Position numbers and translations under genes: made by a program. The notes under the pieces were generated by a model, which saw only the letters and a program-made list of their open reading frames with translations, was not told the DNA's origin and did no database searches. Positions 5,537-5,585 of a stretch of DNA of 5,585 nt are shown here, in pieces (position 1 is the stretch's first letter; every line of letters starts with the position of its first letter). Location: assembly GCA_021801615.1 (NCBI GenBank), contig JAJYXS010000184.1:1-5585 (forward strand), read 5' to 3'. Origin of the DNA: Actinomycetes bacterium. GTDB lineage: Bacteria > Actinomycetota > Acidimicrobiia > Acidimicrobiales > RAAP-2.

Positions 5537-5585
5537 ATGCGGCGCTTCCCCCTTGCGTTCCTTCTCGTCGGCGCGATGAGCCTCC
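5537..5585 (+). CDS. N-terminus of a probable secreted or membrane protein, cut by the window end
   Basis: ATG 5537 opens a frame reading MRRFPLAFLLVGAMSL up to the window edge. Two arginines followed by a hydrophobic run are typical of a Sec signal peptide or a first membrane helix. Only 16 codons are visible, so the family is unknown. The start is supported by the TAGCCT box six bases upstream. The gene lies 71 bases after the glycosyltransferase on the same strand and seems to have its own promoter. A second in-frame ATG (5576-5578) lies within the hydrophobic run and is less likely to be the start. Confidence 0.6.
   Translation, partial: MRRFPLAFLLVGAMSL

Overview
The window is a high-GC (roughly 70%) bacterial chromosome segment with third-position G/C in nearly every real codon. 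The gene families (single-Cys Prx6-type peroxiredoxin, HAD-IB phosphatase, SpoIID/LytB protein with cell-wall-binding repeats, GT4 glycosyltransferase) and the TANNNT box placed 6-8 nt before a start codon suggest an actinobacterium, possibly of the Acidimicrobiia. The taxonomic call is inference. I see no rRNA, tRNA, CRISPR array, insertion sequence or phage gene.

Layout. 1-51 holds no callable gene. 52-687 (minus) is a complete 1-Cys peroxiredoxin with a strong Shine-Dalgarno. 688-998 is a divergent intergenic region with a promoter candidate for the peroxiredoxin and an 11-bp inverted repeat. 999-1718 (plus) is a HAD-IB phosphatase. 1719-1760 is a short convergent gap with a GC-rich palindrome. 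1761-4190 (minus) is a large secreted cell-wall protein: a SpoIID/LytB domain followed by three CWB2-type repeats. Its signal peptide lies upstream of the first canonical start, in a stretch with no ATG, GTG or TTG. 4389-5465 (plus) is a GT4 glycosyltransferase, apparently leaderless. From 5537 a second apparently leaderless gene begins with a signal-peptide-like N-terminus and runs off the window.

The genes alternate in strand (-, +, -, +, +), so most are probably single transcription units rather than one pathway. Two of the four complete genes concern the cell envelope: the secreted SpoIID/CWB2 protein probably acts on or anchors to the wall, and the divergently transcribed GT4 enzyme probably builds an envelope glycan. 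The peroxiredoxin is an antioxidant gene, and the HAD enzyme is a phosphatase of unknown substrate. I found no convincing new multi-gene system. The most unusual signals are the missing canonical start of the SpoIID/CWB2 gene and the conserved phospholipase-type triad in the peroxiredoxin.
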